In this document: positions 1 through 5,388 of the stretch, one piece after another | How the letters are laid out: each line of letters begins with the position of its first letter | Position numbering within the stretch: position 1 is the first letter of the stretch | NCBI GenBank assembly: GCA_946410525.1 | Contig: CAMKAQ010000079.1 | Location: 1-5,388, forward strand | Direction of reading: 5' to 3' | Length of the DNA stretch: 5,388 nucleotides | Origin: an uncultured Caryophanales bacterium | Lineage (GTDB): Bacteria; Bacillota_I; Bacilli_A; RFN20; CAG-826 | The notes under the pieces: model-generated | What the model saw: the letters and a program-made list of their open reading frames with translations, nothing else | Database searches by the model: none | What the model was told of the DNA's origin: nothing | Position numbers and translations under genes: made by a program

Positions 1-54
1 CTCATCCTCGATATTACCGAGAAAGAAGTAAAGGCCACCTTTAAAGAGTTATAG
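1..54 (+). CDS. C-terminal end of an unidentified protein (partial)
   Basis: Frame 1 reads from the left edge as LILDITEKEVKATFKEL and ends at TAG (52-54). The stop lies 12 bases before the paired stem of a strong terminator, which is what the end of a real gene should look like. The fragment is hydrophilic and probably helical, but it is too short to assign to a family. In Bacillus-type genomes the gene next to and convergent with rpsT is often holA (DNA polymerase III delta subunit). However, the usual HolA ending, an ELFLL-like motif, is not visible, so I do not assign it. The other two forward frames hit stops by position 42 and read less like protein. Confidence 0.5.
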   Translation, partial: LILDITEKEVKATFKEL

Positions 55-66
55 AAAGAAGCACAA

Positions 67-91
67 AAAAAGAGCCGTGGTGGCTCTTTTT
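67..91. terminator. Bidirectional intrinsic terminator between convergent genes
   Basis: A perfect 10-bp stem pairs 67-76 with 82-91 around a 5-base loop (GTGGT, 77-81). Its core is AGAGCC/GGCTCT. On the + strand the stem runs into TTTTTATTTGTTTTT and would end the gene that stops at 54. On the minus strand the A-run at 65-71 becomes seven Ts and would end rpsT, whose stop codon is 18 bases away. The symmetrical A and T tracts make one hairpin serve both convergent genes. Confidence 0.9.
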
Positions 92-109
92 ATTTGTTTT
101 TAGAAGGGC

Positions 110-373
110 TTAGTTAAGCTTGCCGAGTTCTTTCTGGAGATGGGCCTTTTTACGAAGAGCACTGTTGGTGCTGATGACGTTGGCCTGTCCGAGTTTGTCG
201 AGAAGGGAAAGGGCGGCATTGACGAGCTTGGTAGCTTCTTCTTTGTTGCCGGCGGCAAGAGCGGCCTCAGCCTTTTTGATGGCGGTACGGGCTTCCGATT
301 TGGCGGCGCTGTTGCGGGCGTTGTTCCTTCTGCGGACCTCTAATCTCTTCTGTTCTGATTTAATGTTTGCCAT
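110..373 (-). CDS. rpsT: 30S ribosomal protein S20
   Basis: An 87-residue protein of the normal size for S20, a primary 16S rRNA-binding protein of the small ribosomal subunit that acts in early 30S assembly. The N-terminus MANIKSEQKR and the basic stretch that follows (about residues 10-33, with SEARTAIKKAE) match the family. So does the C-terminal helix with the N-x-A-x-RKK-x-xL pattern (residues 70-79, NSALRKKAHL), where the family usually has a KNKAARKKSRL-like sequence. It is rich in Lys, Arg and Ala and has no acidic patches or cysteine. An AAAGGA ribosome site (385-390 on the minus strand) lies 11 bases before ATG. The gene has its own promoter just upstream, and its 3' end is closed by the shared terminator. 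The larger minus-strand enzyme gene lies 75 bases upstream with no clear terminator between, so some read-through into rpsT is possible. Confidence 0.97.
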   Translation of the reverse strand: MANIKSEQKRLEVRRRNNARNSAAKSEARTAIKKAEAALAAGNKEEATKLVNAALSLLDKLGQANVISTNSALRKKAHLQKELGKLN

Positions 374-405
374 ATTACTTAGATTCCTTTTGTTATGCGT
401 GAGTT

Positions 406-434
406 ATTCTAACTTCGCTCGCGCGTTTAGACAA
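406..434 (-). promoter_or_regulatory. Sigma-A-like promoter of rpsT
   Basis: On the minus strand a -35 box TTGTCT (429-434, 4 of 6 consensus bases) is followed by a 17-base spacer and a -10 box TAGAAT (406-411, 5 of 6). Transcription would start near 399-400, giving a leader of about 26 bases that carries the AAAGGA ribosome site. The whole promoter fits inside the 75-base gap between the stop codon of the upstream enzyme gene and rpsT, so S20 can be made independently of that gene. No long structured leader for autoregulation is visible. Confidence 0.72.
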
Positions 435-448
435 CACTTTTGTTTACT

Positions 449-2473
449 TTATTGTCCTTTGTGTTTTCCTTGCTTACCTGCAGGCTTCTTCAGGGTCAAG
501 ACTTGGAAGGCGAAATCGTTGACTGTGCCAAGTTTGCCATAGAGTTCCGTAGGAATGGTGATGGAGAAGGTGATTTCCAAATCCTGGATCATCTGGATGT
601 AGGACATGGAGTCGCCACCGAGCTCGACATTCCAAATCGCATCATTGGCGATCTTATAGTCTGGAAGGAGGAGGGTTTTGGCGAAGACCTTCTTGACGGT
701 TTTGATGGTTTCCTCGACATCTTTGCTATCGAATCCTTCGAAGGAGACGACGGCTTTCTGTCTCTGGATGAAGTCGACGAAGTTCTCTGGGTGTTCGGAG
801 AAATCCTTCTTGACCGCGAAGCGCTTGGCCTTCATGGAGTTGGAGATCGGGATGGCCTTCTTGTAGACATAGAACTCAGAGACTTTCTTGCCGCTTGGAA
901 TCTTGTCGTTGATTTCATCAAGCTTCTTTTTGATCTCTGGGAATTCCTCGCTGGCAACTTTGTTGCTGAGTTCGGCGACGAGGATGATTCTCTCGTCCAT
1001 GCCACGGCTATATCCGAAGACGCAGACATGTTCGACGCCTTTGATTTCCTGGAAGTAGGTTTCGATTTCGTCTGGGAAGATGTTTTCGCCGTTGGCACCG
1101 ATGATGGTGTCTTTCAAACGGCCTTTGATGTAGACGCGGCCATCTTCTTCGATCTCAGCGATATCGCCAGTGGCCATGAAGCCGTTTTCGTATTCGGCTT
1201 TTTTACGGACGCCGCCGATGATTTCCTCGCTGTGGAGGAGCTCGCTCTTGATCATGAGTTCGCCTTGCTTCTTGCTTTCCTCATCTTTCTTGAGCTTATA
1301 TTCGATGCCATATAAGGAATGGCCGATGGAACACTTAAGTCTGGTTTTGACGTCTTTGGAGAGTTCGACGGAGCAGATGCCGGCTTCGGTCATGCCGAAT
1401 CCGTTATAGAGAGGGTAGCCAACTCCGTTGATGGTCTTGGCGGTGTCAGCATTGAGGTAGCCGCCGCCGGAGATGCAGAACTGAACCTGCGATCCGAAGA
1501 GCTTTCTCTGGACGAACTTGGTCATGAATCTGCTAGAAGCGAGGACGCCAGCTTCTTTCTTGGACATCTCACCGAGGTTGTAACCCATGATTTTCTTGAA
1601 GAGTTTTTCAGTTCTCTTGTTGGCCATTTCCATAGAACGCTTAAGTCCTTGGGCAACGGAATCCCAAACAAGCGGAACTGAGAAGATGTGGGTGCATTTG
1701 CCTTTTTTGCAGGCATTTTTGAGGTCGCCCGCGCTCATACCGGCTGGATAGACAAGGGTCTTGCCGTAGAAGCTATACCACATGAGGACGGCGCTGAAGC
1801 CGAAGATGTGGTGGAGAGGAAGCATGGCCAAGATGTTGATCTTTCCCGGATGCATGATGGTCGTGCTTTCAAGAGGCATGTTATGGGAAGCGATGATCTG
1901 GCTGCAGATGGCTTTGCCAGGCATAACCATAATCTTGATATCGCCAGTGGTGCCGCTAGAACAGAACATGGCTTCATCAGCCCAGTGTGGGGCGAATGAA
2001 TCAATCTCTGGGGACTTCTGGATCTCGTTTAATCTGAGGGAAAGGACGGAATATGGGTCGAATTCGTTGACGACGATGGCTTCCGCCTTAGCTTGGGCAA
2101 GCAAGTTTTCGGTGTTGGCATGCTCTAAGCGAGCGTCGATAAGAAGGACTGGGTGTCCGTTCATGAGAATGGCCCAGAAGAGGAGCGGCCAGTTTGGGGT
2201 GTTTCTCATCTTGAGTCCGACTGGAGCGTTAGGATGGATGTCCTTCAAAGCACTCGCGAGGTGACGGGCTAAAGAATAGGCGTATTCGCCATAAGTCTTA
2301 TAATTGTAAGAACGAAGTTTGTTGTCTTCGTCGAAGTAGAGGACCGCTTTGTCGAGGGATCTTTTGGTGATGATGTATTTGAAGATATCCTCGAAGCGCA
2401 TGTTGGTCTTTTGGAGGTCAAGAGCGCTGTCGATGAACTTTTGGCATTCTTTTTCTGTGTAGATAATAGGCAT
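449..2473 (-). CDS. Adenylate-forming acyl/amino-acid activating enzyme with C-terminal carrier domain
   Basis: A 674-residue soluble protein of the ANL superfamily (acyl-CoA synthetases, NRPS adenylation domains), with no signal peptide or membrane segment. Such enzymes activate a carboxylate with ATP to an acyl-adenylate and pass it to a thiol. Motifs appear in order: A3 P-loop SSGTTGDIK (172-180); A5 NGFGMTEAG (357-365); A7 TGD (435-437); A8 GRLKDTIIGANGENIFP (451-467); and A10 PISNSMKAKR (542-551), whose K548 aligns with the catalytic lysine of the usual P-x-T-x-x-GK. Residues of about 585-660 form a carrier domain with LGGDSM (618-623), where S622 is the expected phosphopantetheine site. 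Family knowledge suggests the product is loaded onto this attached carrier rather than onto CoA. The substrate is unknown: the GTTG and TGD motifs do not separate fatty from amino acids. No condensation, reductase or thioesterase domain is attached, and no phosphopantetheinyl transferase gene is in view. An AAGGAA site lies 12 bases before the ATG, a rather long spacing. The tail (662-673) is basic. Confidence 0.88.
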   Translation of the reverse strand: MPIIYTEKECQKFIDSALDLQKTNMRFEDIFKYIITKRSLDKAVLYFDEDNKLRSYNYKTYGEYAYSLARHLASALKDIHPNAPVGLKMRNTPNWPLLFWAILMNGHPVLLIDARLEHANTENLLAQAKAEAIVVNEFDPYSVLSLRLNEIQKSPEIDSFAPHWADEAMFCSSGTTGDIKIMVMPGKAICSQIIASHNMPLESTTIMHPGKINILAMLPLHHIFGFSAVLMWYSFYGKTLVYPAGMSAGDLKNACKKGKCTHIFSVPLVWDSVAQGLKRSMEMANKRTEKLFKKIMGYNLGEMSKKEAGVLASSRFMTKFVQRKLFGSQVQFCISGGGYLNADTAKTINGVGYPLYNGFGMTEAGICSVELSKDVKTRLKCSIGHSLYGIEYKLKKDEESKKQGELMIKSELLHSEEIIGGVRKKAEYENGFMATGDIAEIEEDGRVYIKGRLKDTIIGANGENIFPDEIETYFQEIKGVEHVCVFGYSRGMDERIILVAELSNKVASEEFPEIKKKLDEINDKIPSGKKVSEFYVYKKAIPISNSMKAKRFAVKKDFSEHPENFVDFIQRQKAVVSFEGFDSKDVEETIKTVKKVFAKTLLLPDYKIANDAIWNVELGGDSMSYIQMIQDLEITFSITIPTELYGKLGTVNDFAFQVLTLKKPAGKQGKHKGQ

Positions 2474-2485
2474 AGTATCTTATAT

Positions 2486-2491
2486 TTCCTT
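2486..2491 (-). promoter_or_regulatory. Ribosome binding site of the adenylation-carrier gene
   Basis: The minus strand reads AGAAGGAAATATAAGATACT directly before ATG (2471-2473). AAGGAA is the best Shine-Dalgarno match, but it sits 12 bases from the start, longer than the usual 5-9, which suggests modest initiation. The ORF begins MPIIYTEKE, and no better-placed start with a ribosome site is evident just downstream. I found no convincing -35/-10 pair for this gene. A TATACT on the minus strand (2537-2542) could be a -10 box but has no recognisable -35. Confidence 0.5.
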
Positions 2492-2509
2492 CTGCTTAAT
2501 CTTTACTAT

Positions 2510-2526
2510 CTTATTCCAAGAATAAG
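2510..2526. repeat. Perfect inverted repeat in the divergent promoter region (candidate operator)
   Basis: CTTATTC (2510-2516) and GAATAAG (2520-2526) are exact reverse complements separated by CAA, giving a 17-base palindrome centred on 2518. It covers the whole putative -35 box of fmt and lies between the two divergent genes. This is the place and size expected for the binding site of a dimeric repressor or activator. Alternatively, if the minus-strand transcript starts upstream of it, the same bases would form a short AT-rich hairpin in that leader. There is no T-run after it, so it is not a terminator. It does not match the operators I know, such as the FapR or FadR sites. Confidence 0.55.
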
Positions 2527-2543
2527 GTTAGGGCGAGTATAAT
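2514..2543 (+). promoter_or_regulatory. Promoter of the fmt/helicase transcript
   Basis: A perfect -10 box TATAAT (2538-2543) lies 18 bases after a weak -35 box TTCCAA (2514-2519, 3 of 6 consensus bases). Transcription would start near 2550, leaving a leader of about 18 bases that holds little besides the AGGAGG site. No T-box, riboswitch or other long leader structure fits in this space. The weak -35 lies entirely inside the inverted repeat at 2510-2526, so a protein bound there could control the promoter. Confidence 0.7.
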
Positions 2544-2554
2544 TTATAAGAACG

Positions 2555-2560
2555 AGGAGG
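2555..2560 (+). promoter_or_regulatory. Strong ribosome binding site of fmt, fixing the start at 2568
   Basis: AGGAGG is a full match to the anti-Shine-Dalgarno core. Two starts follow in the same frame: GTG at 2565 (4 bases away, too close) and ATG at 2568 (7 bases away, ideal). The spacing favours ATG 2568 and a protein of 314 rather than 315 residues. Confidence 0.85.
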
Positions 2561-2567
2561 CATAGTG

Positions 2568-3512
2568 ATGAAATTTGAAAAACCTAACGATGTCAAAGTC
2601 CTTTACTTAGGCACACCAAAAATCGCCATTTACCCTCTCTTAGCCCTCCTTGAAGAAGACTTCAATGTTGTCGGCGTCGTCACACAAGCCGATAAGCCAA
2701 AAGGCAGAAGCGGCGTCCTTACCCCGAGTCCTGTTAAGAAGATTGCCCTCAAAGCGGGTCTTCCTGTTTTCCAGCCTGCCAAGATCCGCAAAGACTACGA
2801 GTGGGCGAAAGATCTTGGTTTCGATTTGATCGTTTGCATGGCCTATGGCCAGATAATCCCTGACGAGCTTCTTAAGATGGCTCCTTTGGGCGCGATTAAC
2901 TTCCATGGCTCTTTGTTACCTAAATATCGCGGAGGCGCGCCTATGCAGCGCGCGCTCATGAATGGAGAAACTGAGACAGGCGTTTCTCTTATGGAAATGG
3001 TTTCCAAAATGGATGCAGGGGATGTTTACGACACAAGCGTCATTCCTCTTGATAACGTTGCGAATTATAGCGACCTCTATGAGAAGATGGGCTTAGCCGC
3101 AGGAGAAATGGCTAAGAAAGACGTTTTTAAATACGCCAACGGTGAACTCAAAGGAATCCCACAAGACGAATCAAAAGTCACCTTTGCTGAGAAAATCCTA
3201 GTTGAAGATGAGCACTTGCCTCTTACTTTGACTTGCAAAGAAACGATCAATTACATCAAAGGCCTCAGCTACGAACCAGGAGCTTATCTCTATCTCGGAG
3301 ATAAAAAACTTAAGGTCCTCAAAGCCTCGCTTTTTAGTGAAGAAAAGTCGCACGAGGTCGGAGAAATCGTCCAAAACAAGAAACATTTGCTCCTTCAACT
3401 CAAAGACGGTGTCATCTCTCTTGATGAAGTCCAGCCTGAAGGCAAGAAACTGATGGCCGGAAATGCCTTCCTCAATGGCGCTCGACTCGTCTTCCCGTGC
3501 TATCTCAAATAA
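2568..3512 (+). CDS. fmt: Methionyl-tRNA formyltransferase
   Basis: A 314-residue enzyme, the usual length, that transfers a formyl group from 10-formyltetrahydrofolate to Met-tRNAfMet in the cytoplasm for translation initiation. Counted from ATG 2568, the N-terminal Rossmann-type domain (about 9-190) opens with VLYLGTPKIA. Its tRNA-contacting loop follows as DKPKGRSGVLTPSPVK (42-57). The family signature INFHGSLLPKYRGGAPM spans 110-126. The catalytic trio is present: N111, H113 and D149 (in MDAGD). The C-terminal beta-barrel domain (about 205-310) carries the typical VQPEGKKLM and FLNG motifs. One oddity is the linker: where many Fmt proteins have IDW followed by Ser/Thr, this one reads LPLTLT (218-223), without the Trp. 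It is the first gene of a + strand transcript, followed 4 bases after its stop by the helicase-nuclease gene. The more common partners def and rsmB are not next to it in this window. Confidence 0.96.
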   Translation: MKFEKPNDVKVLYLGTPKIAIYPLLALLEEDFNVVGVVTQADKPKGRSGVLTPSPVKKIALKAGLPVFQPAKIRKDYEWAKDLGFDLIVCMAYGQIIPDELLKMAPLGAINFHGSLLPKYRGGAPMQRALMNGETETGVSLMEMVSKMDAGDVYDTSVIPLDNVANYSDLYEKMGLAAGEMAKKDVFKYANGELKGIPQDESKVTFAEKILVEDEHLPLTLTCKETINYIKGLSYEPGAYLYLGDKKLKVLKASLFSEEKSHEVGEIVQNKKHLLLQLKDGVISLDEVQPEGKKLMAGNAFLNGARLVFPCYLK

Positions 3513-3516
3513 TTTG

Positions 3517-5388
3517 ATGTCGAAAGAAAAACAATACCTCACGCTCTCAGTCCATGATTTAGTGGACTTTTTGCTGCGTAAAGGCGACATCGACAACCGC
3601 GTCTATAACCAAGAGACCATGCTTGTTGGGACGAAGATACATGCTTCGTTTCAGAAAAAGCAAGGGAACGAATACCTAAGCGAAGTCCCTCTCCGCGAAA
3701 CATTTGATAGACCTCTAGGCGTTATAAACTTAGAAGGTAGGGCTGATGGCATCATCATCGGCGGTCCTTTCCCTATCGTTGATGAAATCAAAAGCTCCGT
3801 TTTGCCTCTTGATGTCTTCTATGAACAACAGCAGGAATGGCATGAGGCGCAGGCGATGTGCTACGCCTTGATGTACGCTCACGAGAATAATTGCGAGAAG
3901 ATGGGCGTACGTTTGACTTATATCTCACAAATCGATAACAGTAAAAAGACGCACGAACACGTCTACACAATTAAGGAAATTGAAGACTACATCGGTGGTT
4001 TGATGGATAGGTATCTAAGCTTTTGGAATACTGAATTCGATCATCTAAAAGAAAGAAACGAAAAGGCTAAAGACCTTCCTTTTCCTTTCCCTAAGTTCAG
4101 GGTTGGCCAACGGAACATGGCCAAGTACGTTTATTCAGTTGCTTCTAATGGCGGAACCTTCCTTGTTGAAGCGCCTACTGGAATTGGCAAAACGATGAGT
4201 GCTCTCTTCCCTTCGATCAAGAGCTTTGCGACCGGAAAGACCGAGAAGATCTTCTATTTGACCGCTAAGAATAGCGGTGCAATCGCTGCTTACGAAGCAT
4301 TGGAAAAGCTTTATGAGAAGGGTCTTTGTGCCAGAGATTCGACCTTGCTCTCTAAAGAGAAGATTTGCTTTAGGCCAGGCGCTTCCTGCAATCCAGACGA
4401 TTGTCCATACGCGAGAGGTTATTACGATAAAATCCGCTCAGTCACCGAGAAAGCAATTCAAAGTGGCAGGCGTTTTTCTCCTGATTACATAGTCGACTTA
4501 GCCGAGGAAGAGCAAATCTGTCCGTTTGAGATGGAGCTTGATCTCTCACTTTGGAGCGACGTCATCATCTGCGACTATAACTATTTCTTCGATCCTCTTG
4601 TCAAACTTGAGAGATATTTCGGCGAAGAAGCCGACCCATCAAAGTACGTTCTCCTTATTGATGAAGCCCATAATCTCGTCGAAAGAGGCAGAGATATGTA
4701 CGGCTCTCATGTTTCGCTCCTTGAGTGCAAGAGCGCCAAGAAAGCCATCGGCACCAAAACGAATAAGCCTTTAAGGCTTGCCCTCAATAAAATCTTAAGA
4801 ACTCTAAAAGCTCTCATGGAAGAGAACGAAGAGGAGCATAAGATCTTTGAAAAGGTGCCAGATTCCTTGCTTTCCGCTCTCGATTCATTAGGAACAAAGC
4901 AAAGGTCTTTAGACAAGGAACAACATCTTCCATACCCAACGGAATACCGCGAATTCTCTAGAGAATGTCACGCTTTCACATCAATTTATGAAGGGTACTC
5001 AGAACATCTAACCTGTTATGTCGAGAAGAAGGGCGATGACTTTATCTTTAGAATCTATTGCCCAGACCCAGCGCCTCTTTTGAGCGAGTCTCTCAAAAAG
5101 GTCAAAGGCCACGTGCTTTTCAGCGCGACTCTCTCGCCAATCGAATATTACATGAACGCAATCGAAGGAGAGGAAGGAAAGCCATATCTTTTGCTCCCGT
5201 CCCCATTCCCTCCAAAGAACTTCAAAATCATTGTTGCCCCAGGCGTCTCAACCAGATACAAAGACAGAGCGAAAAACTACGATGAGGTCGCAAGATATCT
5301 TGAAACATTCGTATCAGGAAAGAAGGGGAATTACTTTATATTCTTCCCATCTTACGAGTACCTAGAAAACATCAAGGAAAAGCTTTCA
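3517..5388 (+). CDS. XPD/DinG-like Fe-S helicase with N-terminal PD-(D/E)XK nuclease domain (partial, 3' end outside window)
   Basis: I read one open frame of 624 codons from ATG 3517 to the right edge with no stop. The N-terminal part (about 1-170) looks like a RecB/Cas4-type nuclease: H42 in GTKIH, D77 in EGRAD, E90-x-K92 in DEIKSS, and a Q112-x3-Y116 motif, so the active site seems complete. A superfamily 2 helicase follows: RVGQRNM (195-201), Walker A EAPTGIGKT (218-226), YLTAKN (247-252), DEAH (382-385) and SATLSP (536-541). Cysteines 284, 291, 296 and 335 lie between Walker A and DEAH, as in the 4Fe-4S domain of XPD and DinG. The last helicase motifs (V and VI) fall beyond the edge. Family knowledge suggests 5'-3' unwinding of DNA in repair; the exact role of the nuclease-fused bacterial form is unclear to me. 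The start is 4 bases after the fmt stop without a clear ribosome site, implying translational coupling. An overlapping TTG at 3514 is less likely. Confidence 0.9.
   Translation, partial: MSKEKQYLTLSVHDLVDFLLRKGDIDNRVYNQETMLVGTKIHASFQKKQGNEYLSEVPLRETFDRPLGVINLEGRADGIIIGGPFPIVDEIKSSVLPLDVFYEQQQEWHEAQAMCYALMYAHENNCEKMGVRLTYISQIDNSKKTHEHVYTIKEIEDYIGGLMDRYLSFWNTEFDHLKERNEKAKDLPFPFPKFRVGQRNMAKYVYSVASNGGTFLVEAPTGIGKTMSALFPSIKSFATGKTEKIFYLTAKNSGAIAAYEALEKLYEKGLCARDSTLLSKEKICFRPGASCNPDDCPYARGYYDKIRSVTEKAIQSGRRFSPDYIVDLAEEEQICPFEMELDLSLWSDVIICDYNYFFDPLVKLERYFGEEADPSKYVLLIDEAHNLVERGRDMYGSHVSLLECKSAKKAIGTKTNKPLRLALNKILRTLKALMEENEEEHKIFEKVPDSLLSALDSLGTKQRSLDKEQHLPYPTEYREFSRECHAFTSIYEGYSEHLTCYVEKKGDDFIFRIYCPDPAPLLSESLKKVKGHVLFSATLSPIEYYMNAIEGEEGKPYLLLPSPFPPKNFKIIVAPGVSTRYKDRAKNYDEVARYLETFVSGKKGNYFIFFPSYEYLENIKEKLS

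Noticed and set aside
440..1999. Long + strand reading frame antisense to the adenylation-carrier gene (open in pieces 440-1315, 1319-1681 and 1688-1999, all in one frame)
   Set aside because: It is in exact codon register with the minus-strand gene, so it is interrupted only where that gene uses TTA, CTA or TCA codons, which are rare here. The translation has no recognisable motif, and the minus strand carries all ANL and carrier motifs in order.
449..2473. Non-ribosomal peptide synthetase module or D-alanine ligase (DltA)
   Set aside because: There is no condensation or thioesterase domain, no dltB/C/D neighbours, and the motifs do not single out an amino-acid substrate. A general acyl-activating call is all the sequence supports.
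2537..2542. TATACT on the minus strand as the -10 box of the adenylation-carrier gene
   Set aside because: It is a fair -10 match but no -35-like sequence lies 16-18 bases upstream, and it overlaps the better + strand TATAAT, so it is not listed as a promoter.
2565..2567. GTG as the start of fmt
   Set aside because: It lies only 4 bases from AGGAGG; ATG 2568 at 7 bases is better placed and the extra residue adds nothing.
3549..3572. Hairpin AGTCCA/TGGACT followed by a T-run, like a terminator or attenuator
   Set aside because: It lies inside the start of the helicase coding region, has only a 6-bp stem with an 8-base loop, and the bases encode the conserved-looking VHDLVDFLL segment. Chance is the simpler explanation.
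3517..4030. Cas4 or another CRISPR-associated nuclease
   Set aside because: The nuclease motifs resemble the Cas4/RecB superfamily, but the domain lacks the four-cysteine cluster arrangement of Cas4, is fused to a helicase, and there are no repeats or other cas genes in the window.
3788..5285. Short ORFs on both strands within the helicase region (for example 3788-3970 minus, 4277-4492 plus, 4707-4916 minus, 5058-5285 plus)
   Set aside because: They overlap a continuous 624-codon frame with clear nuclease and helicase motifs, have no ribosome sites of note, and show no domain of their own.

Overview
The window looks like a housekeeping segment of a moderate-GC Bacillota genome. The Bacilli/Erysipelotrichia/Mollicutes-related side is my best guess, from protein style and gene content only; no rRNA or other phylogenetic marker is present. 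The standard genetic code fits: Trp is always TGG, and no in-frame TGA occurs in the long reading frames. AGGAGG-type ribosome sites and sigma-A-like promoters are recognisable. I see no insertion sequence, CRISPR array, tRNA, rRNA, integrase or phage gene.

Layout from left to right. (1) Positions 1-54 are the last codons of an unidentified + strand gene. (2) A strong hairpin at 67-91, with a T-tract on both strands, separates it from the convergent minus-strand rpsT (ribosomal protein S20, 110-373), which has its own promoter at 406-434. (3) Upstream of rpsT on the same strand lies a 674-residue adenylate-forming enzyme with a C-terminal phosphopantetheine carrier domain (449-2473). (4) A 94-bp divergent intergenic region (2474-2567) holds a good promoter for fmt and a perfect 7-bp inverted repeat covering that promoter's -35 box. 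(5) On the + strand, fmt (methionyl-tRNA formyltransferase, 2568-3512) is followed 4 bases later by a large gene that runs off the right edge (3517 to beyond 5388). It encodes an XPD/DinG-like iron-sulfur helicase fused to an N-terminal PD-(D/E)XK nuclease domain.

fmt and the helicase-nuclease appear to be co-transcribed and probably translationally coupled. rpsT and fmt belong to translation, the helicase-nuclease presumably to DNA repair or processing, and the adenylation-carrier protein to acyl (or amino acid) activation by an unassigned pathway. The points most worth a second look are the stand-alone adenylation-carrier didomain with its altered A10 motif, the palindrome in the divergent promoter region, and the helicase-nuclease coupled to fmt. 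I found no evidence for a wholly new multi-gene system here.
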